64,000 nucleotides of DNA from Myxococcales bacterium (GTDB lineage: Bacteria > Myxococcota_A > Polyangia > Polyangiales > Polyangiaceae), in contig SECP01000002.1 in the NCBI GenBank assembly GCA_004193285.1, forward strand, positions 248,001-312,000, written 5' to 3'. The translations under genes were made by a program, and so were the position numbers. The first letter of the stretch is position 1. The number at the start of each line of letters is the position of its first letter. Shown piece by piece: positions 1-9,907 of the stretch. The notes under the pieces are model-generated. The model had not been told where the DNA came from, searched no databases, and was given only the letters and a program-made list of their open reading frames with translations.

Positions 1-1600
1 AGAGCGCGGCCGTGACCGAGGACGCGACGAACGGCGCCTCCAGCGCGACCTGCACCTCGAAGCTCTCGCCGGACTCGAGCTCCCCGTCCCCGTCACCCAG
101 GTCGTAAACCGAGGTGGAGATCAGACGCACCTGATGGGGCAGCTCCAGCTCAGCGCCCACCGCCTTGCTGGCGTTCACGCGACCGGCGCCGAAGAGGCCC
201 GCGACGCGCGGATTGAAGGCGTCCACGCTGTCGGCCGCGGAGATGACCTGGGCCGCGATCTGCTCGCGCGACCAGCCGGGGTGAGCGGCTTTGACGAGCG
301 CCGCGACGCCAGCCACGACCGGCGAGGCCATGCTGGTGCCGCTGTCCGGGCCCCACTGCCCACCCAGCGTCGTGCTGTAGACGTTCATCCCCGGCGCGGC
401 GACGTCCACCCAGCGCCCGTACGTGGAGAAGTAGGCGAGCTGCTGCGCTTCCGTTCCACTGCTGCCGTCCAGCGCCGCGACCGCCAGCACCTCATCGTAG
501 GCGCCCGGATACTGCGGCTCGGAATTCCCGTCGTTGCCCGCGGCGGCGACGAGCACCACGCCCCGCGCGGCCGCAAAGTCCAGAGCCTGCTGCTCGGCCT
601 GCGACAGGTCGGGGCCGCCGAAGCTCATGTTGATGACGTTCGCGCCGTTGCGAGCGGCATAATAGATGGCGGCGATGATGTCCGAGTCGTTCAGCACCCC
701 GCGGCCGTCCGGCAGCGAGTAGCCGGCGCGCAAAGCCATGATCTTCGCGTGGTGCGCCACGCCCGCGGTACCGACGCCATTGTCCCCCACCGCCGCCGCG
801 ATGCCTGCGACGTGAGTACCATGACCATTGAAGTCGCTCGGGTCGTTGTCTGGCGGCCCCGGGTCCTCCCCCGGTGCCACTTCGCCGGGCGTAGCGGTGA
901 CGAAGTCGTAGCCGCGCACGTCGTCCACGTAGCCGTTCTGGTCGTTGTCCAGACCGTCGTTCGGAACCTCGCCGCGATTGACCCAGACTCCCTGCGTGCC
1001 GTCCGCGGTCGTGGCCAAGTCTGGATGTGCAAGGTCCACGCCGCTATCGATGACCGCGATCACGGTTCCGGTGCCGCTCGTCGTGTCCCACGCGCTCGGC
1101 GCCGAGATTTGAAAGAGGTGCGCCGGCGCGCGACTGACCGCATCGATGTCCGGGTCGCTGGGCAGCGCGAAAGCGTAGCGTCTGAAGTCCGGCTCCACCT
1201 GCGCATCCGGCAGCTGTGATAGCTCCGCAATGACCTGCTCGGGTGTGCGCGCCCGTGAATCGAAGGCCAGCGCGTACACACCGTTCGAATGAGCCCCGCC
1301 GTCCAGCCGCCGCGCGACGTAGCCGCGTCCTTCTACCTCCGCCAAGGCGCTGGCGCTCAGCCGCGCGACGACTTGGTCCGGGCGTCGCTCGCGCCGAGTG
1401 GTCACGCGCGAGCTCAGCGCTTGCCGCGCGGCCGGAAGTGAGCCTGCGGCAACGCGCGCCGGTGCAGCCACTCCCGCAGGAGTGGTGACCACGCCAGAAG
1501 CAGAGTCTTCGCCGCCACCGGTGCAGCCCAGCGCGAGCAGCACACTCATCAGCCCCGCGCCGCGCGCCAGCATCGCGCGCGTCATAGCCTCCAACTTCAT
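1..1600 (-). CDS. Subtilisin-like (S8) serine protease lipoprotein, C-terminus cut by window edge
   Basis: Predicted extracytoplasmic serine endopeptidase. Reading the minus strand from the ATG at 1600, the frame stays open to base 1. The start has a perfect GGAGG six to ten bases upstream. The N-terminus is a lipoprotein signal ending in LLALGC (Cys26), so the enzyme is probably lipid-anchored. An inhibitor-I9-like propeptide region (residues about 65-145) precedes the peptidase domain. The full triad is visible: Asp185 in VIDSG, His260 in NGHGTHVAG and Ser423 in SGTSMASP. A post-catalytic domain begins near residue 480 and runs off the window. It is divergent from the lectin-like lipoprotein gene. 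Family assignment is certain; the substrate is unknown. Confidence 0.95.
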   Translation of the reverse strand, partial: MKLEAMTRAMLARGAGLMSVLLALGCTGGGEDSASGVVTTPAGVAAPARVAAGSLPAARQALSSRVTTRRERRPDQVVARLSASALAEVEGRGYVARRLDGGAHSNGVYALAFDSRARTPEQVIAELSQLPDAQVEPDFRRYAFALPSDPDIDAVSRAPAHLFQISAPSAWDTTSGTGTVIAVIDSGVDLAHPDLATTADGTQGVWVNRGEVPNDGLDNDQNGYVDDVRGYDFVTATPGEVAPGEDPGPPDNDPSDFNGHGTHVAGIAAAVGDNGVGTAGVAHHAKIMALRAGYSLPDGRGVLNDSDIIAAIYYAARNGANVINMSFGGPDLSQAEQQALDFAAARGVVLVAAAGNDGNSEPQYPGAYDEVLAVAALDGSSGTEAQQLAYFSTYGRWVDVAAPGMNVYSTTLGGQWGPDSGTSMASPVVAGVAALVKAAHPGWSREQIAAQVISAADSVDAFNPRVAGLFGAGRVNASKAVGAELELPHQVRLISTSVYDLGDGDGELESGESFEVQVALEAPFVASSVTAAL

Positions 1601-1747
1601 CGTTGCCTCCGGCCGCAGTGTCCGCCTAAAACGAAGTTTATTCACTGGAGCGCAATGCGACGTCACTCCGAGCAGCAGTCGCAAAAGATCTGTGGCGGGC
1701 ACGCTGGGCGTCAGAGCACCGCCGGCTACGCTACGGTCGTGCAACAC

Positions 1748-2716
1748 ATGACTCGCTTGGCTTCGTGCGGACTCTTTCTACTCGCTTGCTCTTCGGAAGC
1801 GCCGACCCCGTCCGCGCCGGACGCGGGAGGCTCCAGTGCTGGCACGACCACCGCGGCTGCCGGGAGGCCCGCAGGGGGCAACGAGTCGGGCGCGAGCGGA
1901 AGCGCCGCCGGCGGTGCATCGGCGTCGAGCGGAGGGAGCGGCGGGAGCAGCGCTAGCGGAGCGGCTTCGGGAGGAGCAGCTGGAGGGGGAGCTGGGGGCG
2001 CAGCCGGCACGACCACGGGCGGAGGAGGAGCGGCGACTACAGGGGACTTCTGCGCGGCGAGGGCCGGCTTGGCATTCTGCGAAGATTTCGAATCGCACGC
2101 ACCCGGCGCGGCGGAGGCTTCCGGTCCCTGGTCGCTCAGCACGAACGGGGATGGCGCAACGATCGAGATCGACTCCACCACCGCGCACTCGGGCAAGAGC
2201 TCCCTCAAAGTGCGCGCCGGTGGCTTCAACGCCTTCTACGTGCTGAACGTCGCGGCCGCCGCCGCTACGGTGCCGACCGCGCTGCACGTGCGCGCGTACG
2301 TGCGCATCACCGAGCCCATGGCGGGCGGCCACAACACGTACATCGCCGCGGACACGCTGGCGATGCCCGGGCAGGGCAACGCCTTCAAGATCGGCGAGAT
2401 GAACGCGATGCTCATGTACAACGTCGGCGGCGACGCGCACGCCGCGCTGGCCAACGACGACTTTTACACGGACCAGTTGCCAGGCGCCGCTTTCACCAGC
2501 TCCGAATGGGGCTGCTTGGAGCTCGCGCTAGACCACGGCAAGCCGGAGATTTCTGTCTCGCTGAACGGCGTGGTCATCCCGGACATGCACCACACCGACT
2601 TCCCGCTAGATGCCTATGATGCCCTGCGCTTCGGTTTCGAAAAGTACGCGGGGCCCATGCGAGACATCTGGTACGACGACATCGCCATCGGCACGGCGCC
2701 TATCGGCTGCAAGTGA
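1748..2716 (+). CDS. Gly/Ser-rich lipoprotein with lectin/Cip1-like jelly-roll domain
   Basis: A 322-residue protein. The ATG at 1748 is chosen because it places a short signal with lipobox LLAC right at the N-terminus; longer in-frame starts would bury it. Residues about 20-95 are a Gly/Ser/Ala/Thr linker. The rest is a folded beta-rich domain starting with CEDFES and containing WYDDIAIG near the end. This pattern is typical of concanavalin-A-like or Cip1/polysaccharide-lyase-like jelly rolls, in which a W-x-D-D strand closes the sandwich. It is probably surface-exposed and carbohydrate-binding, or a lyase. I cannot point to catalytic residues, so activity is open. The next gene downstream is also a linker-rich lipoprotein. 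Confidence 0.75.
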   Translation: MTRLASCGLFLLACSSEAPTPSAPDAGGSSAGTTTAAAGRPAGGNESGASGSAAGGASASSGGSGGSSASGAASGGAAGGGAGGAAGTTTGGGGAATTGDFCAARAGLAFCEDFESHAPGAAEASGPWSLSTNGDGATIEIDSTTAHSGKSSLKVRAGGFNAFYVLNVAAAAATVPTALHVRAYVRITEPMAGGHNTYIAADTLAMPGQGNAFKIGEMNAMLMYNVGGDAHAALANDDFYTDQLPGAAFTSSEWGCLELALDHGKPEISVSLNGVVIPDMHHTDFPLDAYDALRFGFEKYAGPMRDIWYDDIAIGTAPIGCK

Positions 2717-2792
2717 CCTCTGCTGGTGATTGGCGCTTGCTTTCGCCTCGGAGCCGAAGGATGCAAGGAGCCTTCGGGAAGGCGAGGACGGG

Positions 2793-4121
<1,329 letters not shown>

Positions 4122-4258
4122 GGCAGAAGCGCTTCGGGAGCAAAGCGCCGGGCGCGGCTTCAGCCACACGGGATGTTTTCAGCGGCGGGCCGGAAATTCG
4201 ACCCGCGGGCGGCCGGCATGGAACCGCTCCCATATTCTCGTGCCAAGCTCCACGCGCC

Positions 4259-5983
4259 ATGACGAAGTCACTCGCATCTCTTCTCCTATTGGCTGGAGCC
4301 GTGTCCCTGGCGGGCGCGTGCAGCAGCAACGACGACACCGGCGGGCCCATCGGCGGCGTGGGGGCGACGGCCAACACGAGCGGTAGCGGCAGCTTCGCCG
4401 GAAGCACTGGCGTCCCCACCGCGGGCGCAAGCTCAGCCGGGACGACCGGCAACCCTGGCACCGGCGGCGCAAGCGCGACGGGCGGCAGCGGCAGCGTGGC
4501 CGGCAACGCCACCGGCGGCGCCACCGCCACCGGAGGAACCACCGGCACCGGCGGTACCGCGGGTACCGGCACCGGCGGTATGGTGAACACCGGCGCCGCA
4601 CCCGCTGGCTACTGGACCGAGAAGGATTGGCACGGCTGCGCGTGGACGGGCAAAGGCATGGCCGGCGTCACCACCGTGGATCCGGTGGACTTCGTGGCCA
4701 AGCCACCGGCCGACGCGTTCTGCATGAAGGGCTCGGTGGGCACGGACCCCATGTCCGGAAGCGTCGCCCTGCTCGGGTTCAATATCGCCCAGCCGCCGCC
4801 CGCGAGCTGCGCCGCTGGCGTCCCTGGTCCCGCGGTGCCGGGCTCCGTGGTGCCCACGGCGGATGGCATCGCCGTCAACTTCGTCAAACGCGGCACCAAC
4901 ACTGCGTTCACCTGGCGCGTGCAGATTCAGGGCCCCAAGGGAGAGACGGACGCCACCGACCGTTGGTGCGCCACCGTCAAGGAAGTGCAAGGCAAGGTCC
5001 TCGTCAAGTGGGCGGACTTCACCCCCAGCTGCTGGGCCGAGGCCGGCATGCGCGGCACGCCGTACGCCAAGCAGCCGCTCTCCGCGGTGGTGTTCACGGT
5101 GCCGGGCAACAAGGACGCCGCCGTCCCCTACGACGTGTGCGTGAACGGCTTCACCTACGGTACGAAGCCGGAAGACGCGCCTGACGGTCCGGCCGTGGTC
5201 GGCACCCAGACCGGCACGGTCGGCGTGGCGAACACCACTGACAACACGGGCGACTTCAAGCGCGCCAAGGTCCTGGTGGATGGTGAGGAGTACATCATCC
5301 AGAACAACAACTGGGGTAACCCGCTCAGCAGCGACCTGATCCTCACGTACACGAACAACAGCTTCAAGATCACCGGCGGCACCGGCTCCGGCGCCAGCGC
5401 TCCCGCGTCCTTCCCGTCGATCTACATCGGCGGCAACGGCAACACGATGAACGGCGTCTACAGCACCAAGGGCACCGACAAGCTGCCGATCCAGATCAAG
5501 GACATCACGAGCTTGCCGTCCACCTTCCGCTACAGCGGCTCGACCGGTCAGTTCAACGCCGCCTACGACATCTGGTTCTCGAACACGATTCCGACGACCG
5601 AGTACAAGGACGGCATCAACGGCTTCGTGATGATCTGGCTGCGTGACCCGAACGGTAAGGAGCCCATCGGCGGAGCGACTCCGACCGCGACGAACGTGAT
5701 GGTGGCCGGCCAAGCTTGGAACGTCCACGTCGGTCCGCGCGGCGATGGTGGGCCGAACGCCAACGCCCCGGTGGTCAACTTCGTCAACCCGCAGCAGGAC
5801 AACGACAGCCGCGCTCAGTCGTTCAAGAACGTGAACCTCAAGGAGTTCTTCACGGCCGCGGAGAAGTACGGCATCGGTCCGAACATGTACCTGACGGACG
5901 TGTTTGGCGGCTTCGAGATCTGGCAGGGCGGCTCGGGCGGCAACCTGGCCGTCGACGAGTTCAAGGCTGTCGTCAACCCGTAA
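4259..5983 (+). CDS. GH12-like lipoprotein lacking the usual catalytic nucleophile
   Basis: A 574-residue protein. The ATG at 4259 gives a signal with lipobox LAGAC, then a Gly/Thr/Ala linker to about residue 117. Residues about 118-310 are a Cys/Trp-rich, carbohydrate-binding-like domain (begins GYWTEKDWHGCAW). The C-terminal 230 residues have the GH12 (xyloglucanase/endoglucanase) pattern: YIIQNNNWG, FPSIYIGG, AAYDIWF, VMIWL, PIGG and GFEIW. In characterised GH12 enzymes the nucleophile Glu sits three residues before the MIW Ile-Trp pair (for example YELMIW or TEIMIW). Here that position is Phe456 (GFVMIW). The acid/base Glu is kept (Glu553 in GFEIW). It may therefore be a non-catalytic glucan-binding protein. 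Fold call good, activity doubtful. Confidence 0.82.
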   Translation: MTKSLASLLLLAGAVSLAGACSSNDDTGGPIGGVGATANTSGSGSFAGSTGVPTAGASSAGTTGNPGTGGASATGGSGSVAGNATGGATATGGTTGTGGTAGTGTGGMVNTGAAPAGYWTEKDWHGCAWTGKGMAGVTTVDPVDFVAKPPADAFCMKGSVGTDPMSGSVALLGFNIAQPPPASCAAGVPGPAVPGSVVPTADGIAVNFVKRGTNTAFTWRVQIQGPKGETDATDRWCATVKEVQGKVLVKWADFTPSCWAEAGMRGTPYAKQPLSAVVFTVPGNKDAAVPYDVCVNGFTYGTKPEDAPDGPAVVGTQTGTVGVANTTDNTGDFKRAKVLVDGEEYIIQNNNWGNPLSSDLILTYTNNSFKITGGTGSGASAPASFPSIYIGGNGNTMNGVYSTKGTDKLPIQIKDITSLPSTFRYSGSTGQFNAAYDIWFSNTIPTTEYKDGINGFVMIWLRDPNGKEPIGGATPTATNVMVAGQAWNVHVGPRGDGGPNANAPVVNFVNPQQDNDSRAQSFKNVNLKEFFTAAEKYGIGPNMYLTDVFGGFEIWQGGSGGNLAVDEFKAVVNP

Positions 5984-6048
5984 TGGCAAGGTAGGATGGA
6001 GCGAGAGCTCGCAGCGGCGCTGGTCGTCGCGAGCTTCGCTCCCACCCT

Positions 6049-6108
6049 GCTCGGGTCGTTTACCGTAGCGGCGCGTCGGAGACGGCGCGCTTTCCGGGCG
6101 ACCCGAGC
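6049..6108. terminator. Candidate bidirectional terminator hairpin between convergent genes
   Basis: A perfect 10-bp inverted repeat, GCTCGGGTCG (6049-6058) and CGACCCGAGC (6099-6108), encloses a second GC-rich stem (GCGCG/CGCGC around 6071-6090). It lies between the stop of the plus-strand GH12-like gene and the stop of the minus-strand gene ending at 6117, where both transcripts need to end. No clear U-tract is present, so rho-independent termination is not certain. Confidence 0.55.
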
Positions 6109-6116
6109 GGCGGTGT

Positions 6117-7532
6117 TCAGTTGGCGGTGGTGAACGTGGAGCCGCCCGAGCGATCCGAGCTCGCCACTTCCGTCAGCTGCGTCGGCGCGTCGCGATCGAT
6201 GGGAGCGAGGTAGTTGTCGATGCTGTCGCAGGGGCTCGTGCTCCCCGCCGTCCAGCTCACGTCGTGCGGCGCGTAGCTCAGGCCGTACTTCGAAAGGTCC
6301 GGGGCTACCACCTCGGTGTTCATCGTGAAGATGAACACCGACCAAGGGCTCGATTCGGCGGTGTGAGTGATGCTGAACGAGTGGCAGCCCTCCAGCTGCG
6401 GCTCGAAGGACAACGTGGCGTCGTTCTTGACCCCGGTGGCTCCGCTCGGCGGCGACGTCAGCTTGGGCGGAGTGCCGCACTTTTGCTGAAGCTGGGACGT
6501 GGCCTCGGTGATCGGGATGGTGAAGCTCGCCGAGCCCTCGGGCGCGACGCACGACACGAGCAGCAGCATCGCGAGCTCGGCCGCGTCGAACGCGGGGTCG
6601 CTCGGTATGAGGTAGGTTTGTGACGGCAAGGGGGCGGTGTTCGTGAACGCGAAGCTCCCCAGGAGCAGCGTGTCGTAGCGAGTCACCCCCGCCGGCGTGC
6701 TCAGCTCCACGTTCAGCTCGCGCGTCTGCAGGGGCTCGAGGCGCAGGTTCACGTTCTTCTTCGAGTCATCGGCCGCGAGCGCCACATCCAGCACTCCGAG
6801 CTCGTAGGCCTGGGGTATGAGCTGGACCGGATGGGGAGTGAAATTCATGGCCATCAAACGGCCGTTCAGCTCGCCTTCCCCGCTCCACGTCGGTGCCACG
6901 GAGTAGCGCACGTTGGGCGCGTTGTCGGCCGGGTTGCGTTCGCCGATGGCCTGCACCCCGCGCGCCGCGTCCACGTACATGACGCGCAGGTTGGTTTCGT
7001 TCAGCTCGGTCGCGATCGTTCCTTCGAGCTTTGCGCTGCTGGCCTGGGCGCTGGGTTGAGTGGCGACGCCGATGCGCAGCTCGTGCCGGGTGATGCCGTG
7101 GTACACGTAAGCGATCTTGTGCGGCTCATCCACGACCGTCACGTCGAAGACCTCTTTGCCGCTGTCCACCAGCGAGACCTCGCCGTCTTCGTCGCTCACC
7201 AGCTCCACGTCGTCGATCAAGACGACGATGCCGGGCACCGGGGCGTCGAATTGATCCAGCACCACGCCGTGAATCACGTCTTCATCCACCGGCGGCGTGC
7301 CGGCTGCGCCTGCCATGGATGCAGTCGCGCCCGCGACGCCTTCCGTGGGCGAGCTGCCTCCTTGGGCCCCGACGCCGCCCTCGCCACCACCGCTCGCGCC
7401 GCCGGGCGCAGGTTCCCCGCCCGCGCCATCGTTTTCCTCCGCCCAATCCGGCGAGCTGGAGAGGTGCGGATACACGCAACCAGCCGCTACGAAACCAAAG
7501 AACCAGGCTGCCCGCGCCGAAAGCGAAGTCAT
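6117..7532 (-). CDS. Lipoprotein with carboxypeptidase-regulatory-like domain
   Basis: A 471-residue predicted lipoprotein; the ATG at 7532 has GGAG just upstream and the signal ends FVAAGC. A Gly/Ala linker (about 35-80) leads to a domain beginning VIHGVVLDQFDAPVPGIVVLIDD. This is the G-x-V-x-D-x-x-G/A-x-P-V-P-G pattern of CarboxypepD_reg/transthyretin-like beta-sandwiches. The remaining 300 residues are beta-rich without recognisable catalytic motifs, with two Cys near the middle and two at the end that may form disulfides. It is likely a surface structural or ligand-binding protein. It is divergently transcribed from the TPR-like gene at 7619. Confidence 0.7.
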   Translation of the reverse strand: MTSLSARAAWFFGFVAAGCVYPHLSSSPDWAEENDGAGGEPAPGGASGGGEGGVGAQGGSSPTEGVAGATASMAGAAGTPPVDEDVIHGVVLDQFDAPVPGIVVLIDDVELVSDEDGEVSLVDSGKEVFDVTVVDEPHKIAYVYHGITRHELRIGVATQPSAQASSAKLEGTIATELNETNLRVMYVDAARGVQAIGERNPADNAPNVRYSVAPTWSGEGELNGRLMAMNFTPHPVQLIPQAYELGVLDVALAADDSKKNVNLRLEPLQTRELNVELSTPAGVTRYDTLLLGSFAFTNTAPLPSQTYLIPSDPAFDAAELAMLLLVSCVAPEGSASFTIPITEATSQLQQKCGTPPKLTSPPSGATGVKNDATLSFEPQLEGCHSFSITHTAESSPWSVFIFTMNTEVVAPDLSKYGLSYAPHDVSWTAGSTSPCDSIDNYLAPIDRDAPTQLTEVASSDRSGGSTFTTAN

Positions 7533-7618
7533 GAGGCTCCGCTATCCTACACGACGCGAGAAGGATGACGAGCGCGAACACATTGCGCGGCGCGCCCAAG
7601 CTTTGGTATCGCTCGGGC

Positions 7619-8572
7619 ATGCGCTCTGTCGCGATCGCCTCGCTGCTTGCGACGCTCTGCTTATCCCACAACGTGCGCGCGGCAGACGACGCGTCGCGCG
7701 GGGCCGCGCGCAAGCTCGCTCAAGCCGGTGTCGAGGCGCTGCAAGAGCAGCACTACGACGTCGCTTCCGAAAAGCTCGAGCGCGCCTACGCGGTGCTGCG
7801 CGTGCCCTCGATCGCGCTGTGGTCTGCACGCGCGCTCGAGAAGCGCGGCAAGCTGGTGGAAGCGAGCGAGCGCTACCTCGAGGCAACGCGGCTGGACGCG
7901 GCGGTCGGGGACGCCGCGGTGCAGCGCCAAGCGCGCGCAGAAGCGGAAGCGGAGCGACAAGCGCTGCTCGCACGCATCCCGTCGCTCACGATCGCGCTCA
8001 GCGGCGCGCCCGCGGCCGCCACCCAAGTCACCATCGACGGTGAAGAGTGGCCGAGTGCGCTTTGGGGTGAGCCGCGGCCGACTAACCCCGGCGAGCACGA
8101 GCTGCGAGCTCTTCACGGTGCAGAAGAGGTCAAGCTGAAGGTCACGCTGGCAGAGGGCGACAAGCGCTCGGAGACGCTCGCCTTCCAGGCCCCAGCGACG
8201 CCGGCTCCTGCGGTCGTGAAAGCGCCGCCTCCACTGACTGCGGCGCCGGCGAGCACCCAGCGCACCCTCGGCTTCGTCGCGGTCGGGGTCGGCGGCGCCG
8301 GGCTCCTGGTCGGGGCGGTCACCGGCATCCTCGTCGCGTCGCGCCACTCGGACCTGGAGGGTAGCTGCAACGCGCAGCACCAGTGCGACCCCGCCCGGCA
8401 GAGCGACATCGACTCCTACAACTCGCTCCGCCCCATCTCCACGGTCGCGCTCGTCGCGGGCGGAGTCGTGACCGCGGCGGGCGTCACGCTGCTGCTCACC
8501 GCGCCACGCAGCGACCGGCGCACCGAGCTCTCACTCGGGGCCGCGTCGCTGCGCTTGACCGGTACTTTTTAG
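7619..8572 (+). CDS. TPR-like/PEGA-type exported membrane protein
   Basis: A 317-residue protein from the ATG at 7619, which places a Sec signal (cleavage after NVRA) at the N-terminus. Residues about 25-105 are Ala/Glu/Arg-rich helices resembling one or two TPRs. A beta segment (SLTIALSGAP...VTIDGEEW) looks like a PEGA-type domain. The C-terminus has two hydrophobic helices (GFVAVGVGGAGLLVGAV and TVALVAGGVVTAAGVTLLL) separated by a short Cys-containing loop. The same layout recurs in the gene at 26486, so the two are probable paralogues. In myxobacteria such proteins often accompany Ser/Thr kinases, but none is adjacent here. Its 3' end overlaps the convergent DUF1552 gene by 4 bp. Confidence 0.7.
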   Translation: MRSVAIASLLATLCLSHNVRAADDASRGAARKLAQAGVEALQEQHYDVASEKLERAYAVLRVPSIALWSARALEKRGKLVEASERYLEATRLDAAVGDAAVQRQARAEAEAERQALLARIPSLTIALSGAPAAATQVTIDGEEWPSALWGEPRPTNPGEHELRALHGAEEVKLKVTLAEGDKRSETLAFQAPATPAPAVVKAPPPLTAAPASTQRTLGFVAVGVGGAGLLVGAVTGILVASRHSDLEGSCNAQHQCDPARQSDIDSYNSLRPISTVALVAGGVVTAAGVTLLLTAPRSDRRTELSLGAASLRLTGTF

Positions 8573-9891
8573 GCCTTGAGCTCGGAGAGCGGCGTCTTGT
8601 TCGCCAGCTGCTGGTCGCCGAAGCCCTTGAAATCGGTCACGCCCATGGCTTCGCAGATGCTGAGCAGCGCACGCTCGTGCCGCTGGCCGCCACGGAAGTT
8701 GATGTAACGGCCCTTCGGGTCCTTCTTCAGGTACTGGCTGCCCGCGAACACGAAGCGCATCGACTCTTGGTTGTGCGCGGAGCCGTCACCCATGTCGCGC
8801 GCCCACACGACGAGCGTGCTGTCCAGCATGTTGCCGCCGCCGTCCGGATCCGGCGTCGCCTCGAGCTTCTTCACCAGGTCCACGAAGCGCTGGGACAGCC
8901 ACTTCTCGAGCTGAGTCAGCTTGGCGTAGTTGTCACCGGCGCCGGAGTGCAGCATCAGGCCGTGCTCGTCACCCTGCAGGTTGAGCTCGGGCAAGTTGAC
9001 CTGCATGATCTGGTCGGAGCCGAACTGGATGCCCGCGACGCGGGTGGCGTTGCAGGCCAGCGCGCTGGCGAGGATGTCCAGATGCACCATGTTCGCCTTC
9101 AGGATGTCGGTCGTCTGGTCCGTCGCGACGATGTCCCCGCCGCAGCCGGCGATCTGACCGCCGCCGCCGCCATCGCTGCCGCCGCTCAATCGCCCCTCGA
9201 TCTGGCGAATCGATTCCAGGTGCAGGTCCAGCCGCGCTTTGGCTTCCGAGCCCACGTTCTGGCGCAGGGTCTGGATCTGGCCGGTAATAGCGTCCAGCGT
9301 GCTCTTGCGACGCGCGAGGAGCTGGTCGGTTTGCTCGCCGCCGCCGCCGCCGCCCGGGCTGGGCGTGGAGCCGCCGAAGACGGCCTTGAACGCCGCGAGC
9401 GGCGAGCTGATCGTCGGCAAGTTGTTGGCGCGGTTGAACATCGTCTTACCGCCGCCCGCGGTCGCTTCCGCGCCGAGCAGCAGCGAAGGCACCGCCGACT
9501 TGGCGCCGCTCGCCGCCAGCTTGTCCGCGATGAACTGGTCCACGCTGATGAGCTGCTGCTGGCCGGAGGCGCCGAAGCCCAAGCCGGTCAGGCCATCCGG
9601 GCTGCCGTGGTTGTCGCCGGTGTTGGCGCTCGGCATGCCCTCGACCAAGACCAGGTGCTTGCGAATCGCGTCCAGCGGCGAGGTGCTCTCGGAGAGGACG
9701 AAGTCGTTTTCCGCCGCGACGCTGGTCGGCGTCCAGATGCTGGGCACCGTCGCCATCGTGCAAAACAGCACGACGCGCTTGGCGCCGCCGGTGGAGGCCG
9801 CCTGCGCTTGGGTGTCCACGTCCAAAAACGGGAGGAGCGCGGTGCCGGCCGCGAGAGTCTTGAGCCAGGTGCGTCGGTTCAGGGTTCTCAT
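8569..9891 (-). CDS. DUF1552 (HXXSHH family) Tat-type exported protein
   Basis: A 440-residue member of the DUF1552 family, common in planctomycetes and myxobacteria and of unknown biochemical role. The N-terminus NRRTWLKTLAAGTALLPFL resembles a twin-arginine signal (Arg-Arg-x-Trp-Leu-Lys), so the protein is probably exported folded. Family-like segments include KRVVLFCTM, LVLVEGMPSANTGDNHGSPDGLTG and, near the end, LVVWARDMGDGSAHNQESM. A Gly-rich insert sits around residues 185-195 and another near 240. It lies 16 bp downstream of the DUF1592-type gene on the same strand, the usual pairing, so both products probably act together. The last 4 bp overlap the convergent gene. Confidence 0.88.
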   Translation of the reverse strand: MRTLNRRTWLKTLAAGTALLPFLDVDTQAQAASTGGAKRVVLFCTMATVPSIWTPTSVAAENDFVLSESTSPLDAIRKHLVLVEGMPSANTGDNHGSPDGLTGLGFGASGQQQLISVDQFIADKLAASGAKSAVPSLLLGAEATAGGGKTMFNRANNLPTISSPLAAFKAVFGGSTPSPGGGGGGEQTDQLLARRKSTLDAITGQIQTLRQNVGSEAKARLDLHLESIRQIEGRLSGGSDGGGGGQIAGCGGDIVATDQTTDILKANMVHLDILASALACNATRVAGIQFGSDQIMQVNLPELNLQGDEHGLMLHSGAGDNYAKLTQLEKWLSQRFVDLVKKLEATPDPDGGGNMLDSTLVVWARDMGDGSAHNQESMRFVFAGSQYLKKDPKGRYINFRGGQRHERALLSICEAMGVTDFKGFGDQQLANKTPLSELKA

Positions 9892-9907
9892 GGGTGGTTC
9901 CTCACAC

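Noticed and set aside
4433..5989. A 518-codon open frame on the minus strand opposite the GH12-like gene
   Set aside because: Product is Val/Arg/His-rich with no domain; it mirrors the high-GC codon pattern of the real plus-strand gene.
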